Shown piece by piece: positions 51,841 to 51,928 of a DNA stretch of 51,928 nt. Location of the stretch: NCBI RefSeq assembly GCF_002760435.1, contig NZ_AUUU01000071.1, positions 1-51,928 of the forward strand. The letters are read 5' to 3'. The notes under the pieces were generated by a model. The model saw nothing but the letters and a program-made list of their open reading frames with translations, had not been told where the DNA came from and searched no databases. Source of the stretch: Clostridium sp. LS. Lineage in GTDB: Bacteria > Bacillota > Clostridia > Clostridiales > Clostridiaceae. Within the stretch, counting starts at the first letter, position 1. Every line of letters begins with the position of its first letter. The translations under genes and the position numbers were made by a program.

Positions 51841-51928
51841 GTTTTATTAATGATGAATGATTAATGATTAAGGATTAAGGTTGAAATTACTTCGTAATTT
51901 CTTAAATATTTTATTTTTGAAAAGCCAA

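Overview
The window is AT-rich DNA that reads like a Clostridium (sensu stricto) chromosome. Coding sequences use AGGAGG-type ribosome binding sites, GTG and TTG starts are frequent, there is a pair of small CotF-like spore coat genes, and most genes lie on the minus strand. I see no rRNA, tRNA or CRISPR array.

The main content, reading leftward from about 41.2 kb to the left edge, is a large locus that looks like a Gram-positive contractile injection (type VI-like) system. A clear sigma-A-type promoter (41243-41271) drives a sheath gene that looks like a natural TssB-TssC fusion, followed by two paralogous Hcp-sized tube proteins. A strong hairpin terminator then separates this structural block from a second block. 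That block holds a J-domain protein, a membrane FHA protein, a zinc-ribbon FHA protein, two membrane-anchored PP2C-like proteins that have lost metal-binding aspartates, two large unknown proteins that may be baseplate parts, a divergent Hsp70 and another putative baseplate protein. I did not find ClpV, TssJ, TssL, TssM or a Ser/Thr kinase in the window.

Below 27.3 kb the spike and effector region begins. A module occurs twice: DcrB-like chaperone, VgrG, a helical adaptor (once fused to pentapeptide repeats), a DUF1629-like protein, a DUF4280 PAAR-like tip, and a VgrG-effector fusion. The first copy (27.3-21.4 kb) ends in a 711-residue VgrG with a hydrophobic C-terminus that overlaps a small membrane protein, probably its immunity partner. 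The second copy (12.9-1 kb) ends in a VgrG-Rhs fusion of more than 2275 residues whose toxin tip lies outside the window. Between them (21-13 kb) lie decayed effectors, a second copy of the immunity-like gene, an IS110-type transposase remnant, another transposase shard, a PD-(D/E)XK transposase-like nuclease and several small membrane proteins.

To the right (41.6-47.7 kb) is a polyamine operon on the minus strand: speD, speA, speE, a carboxynorspermidine-synthase-type dehydrogenase and nspC. It encodes both the aminopropyl-transfer route and the carboxyspermidine route to spermidine. A 221-bp imperfect palindrome sits between the last two genes. Further right are an HD-domain hydrolase, a DUF3892 protein, a HAD hydrolase, two small spore-coat-type genes on the plus strand and a single-pass membrane protein.

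Family calls rest on motifs read by eye; no database search was possible. The sheath, tube, baseplate and immunity assignments are inferences.
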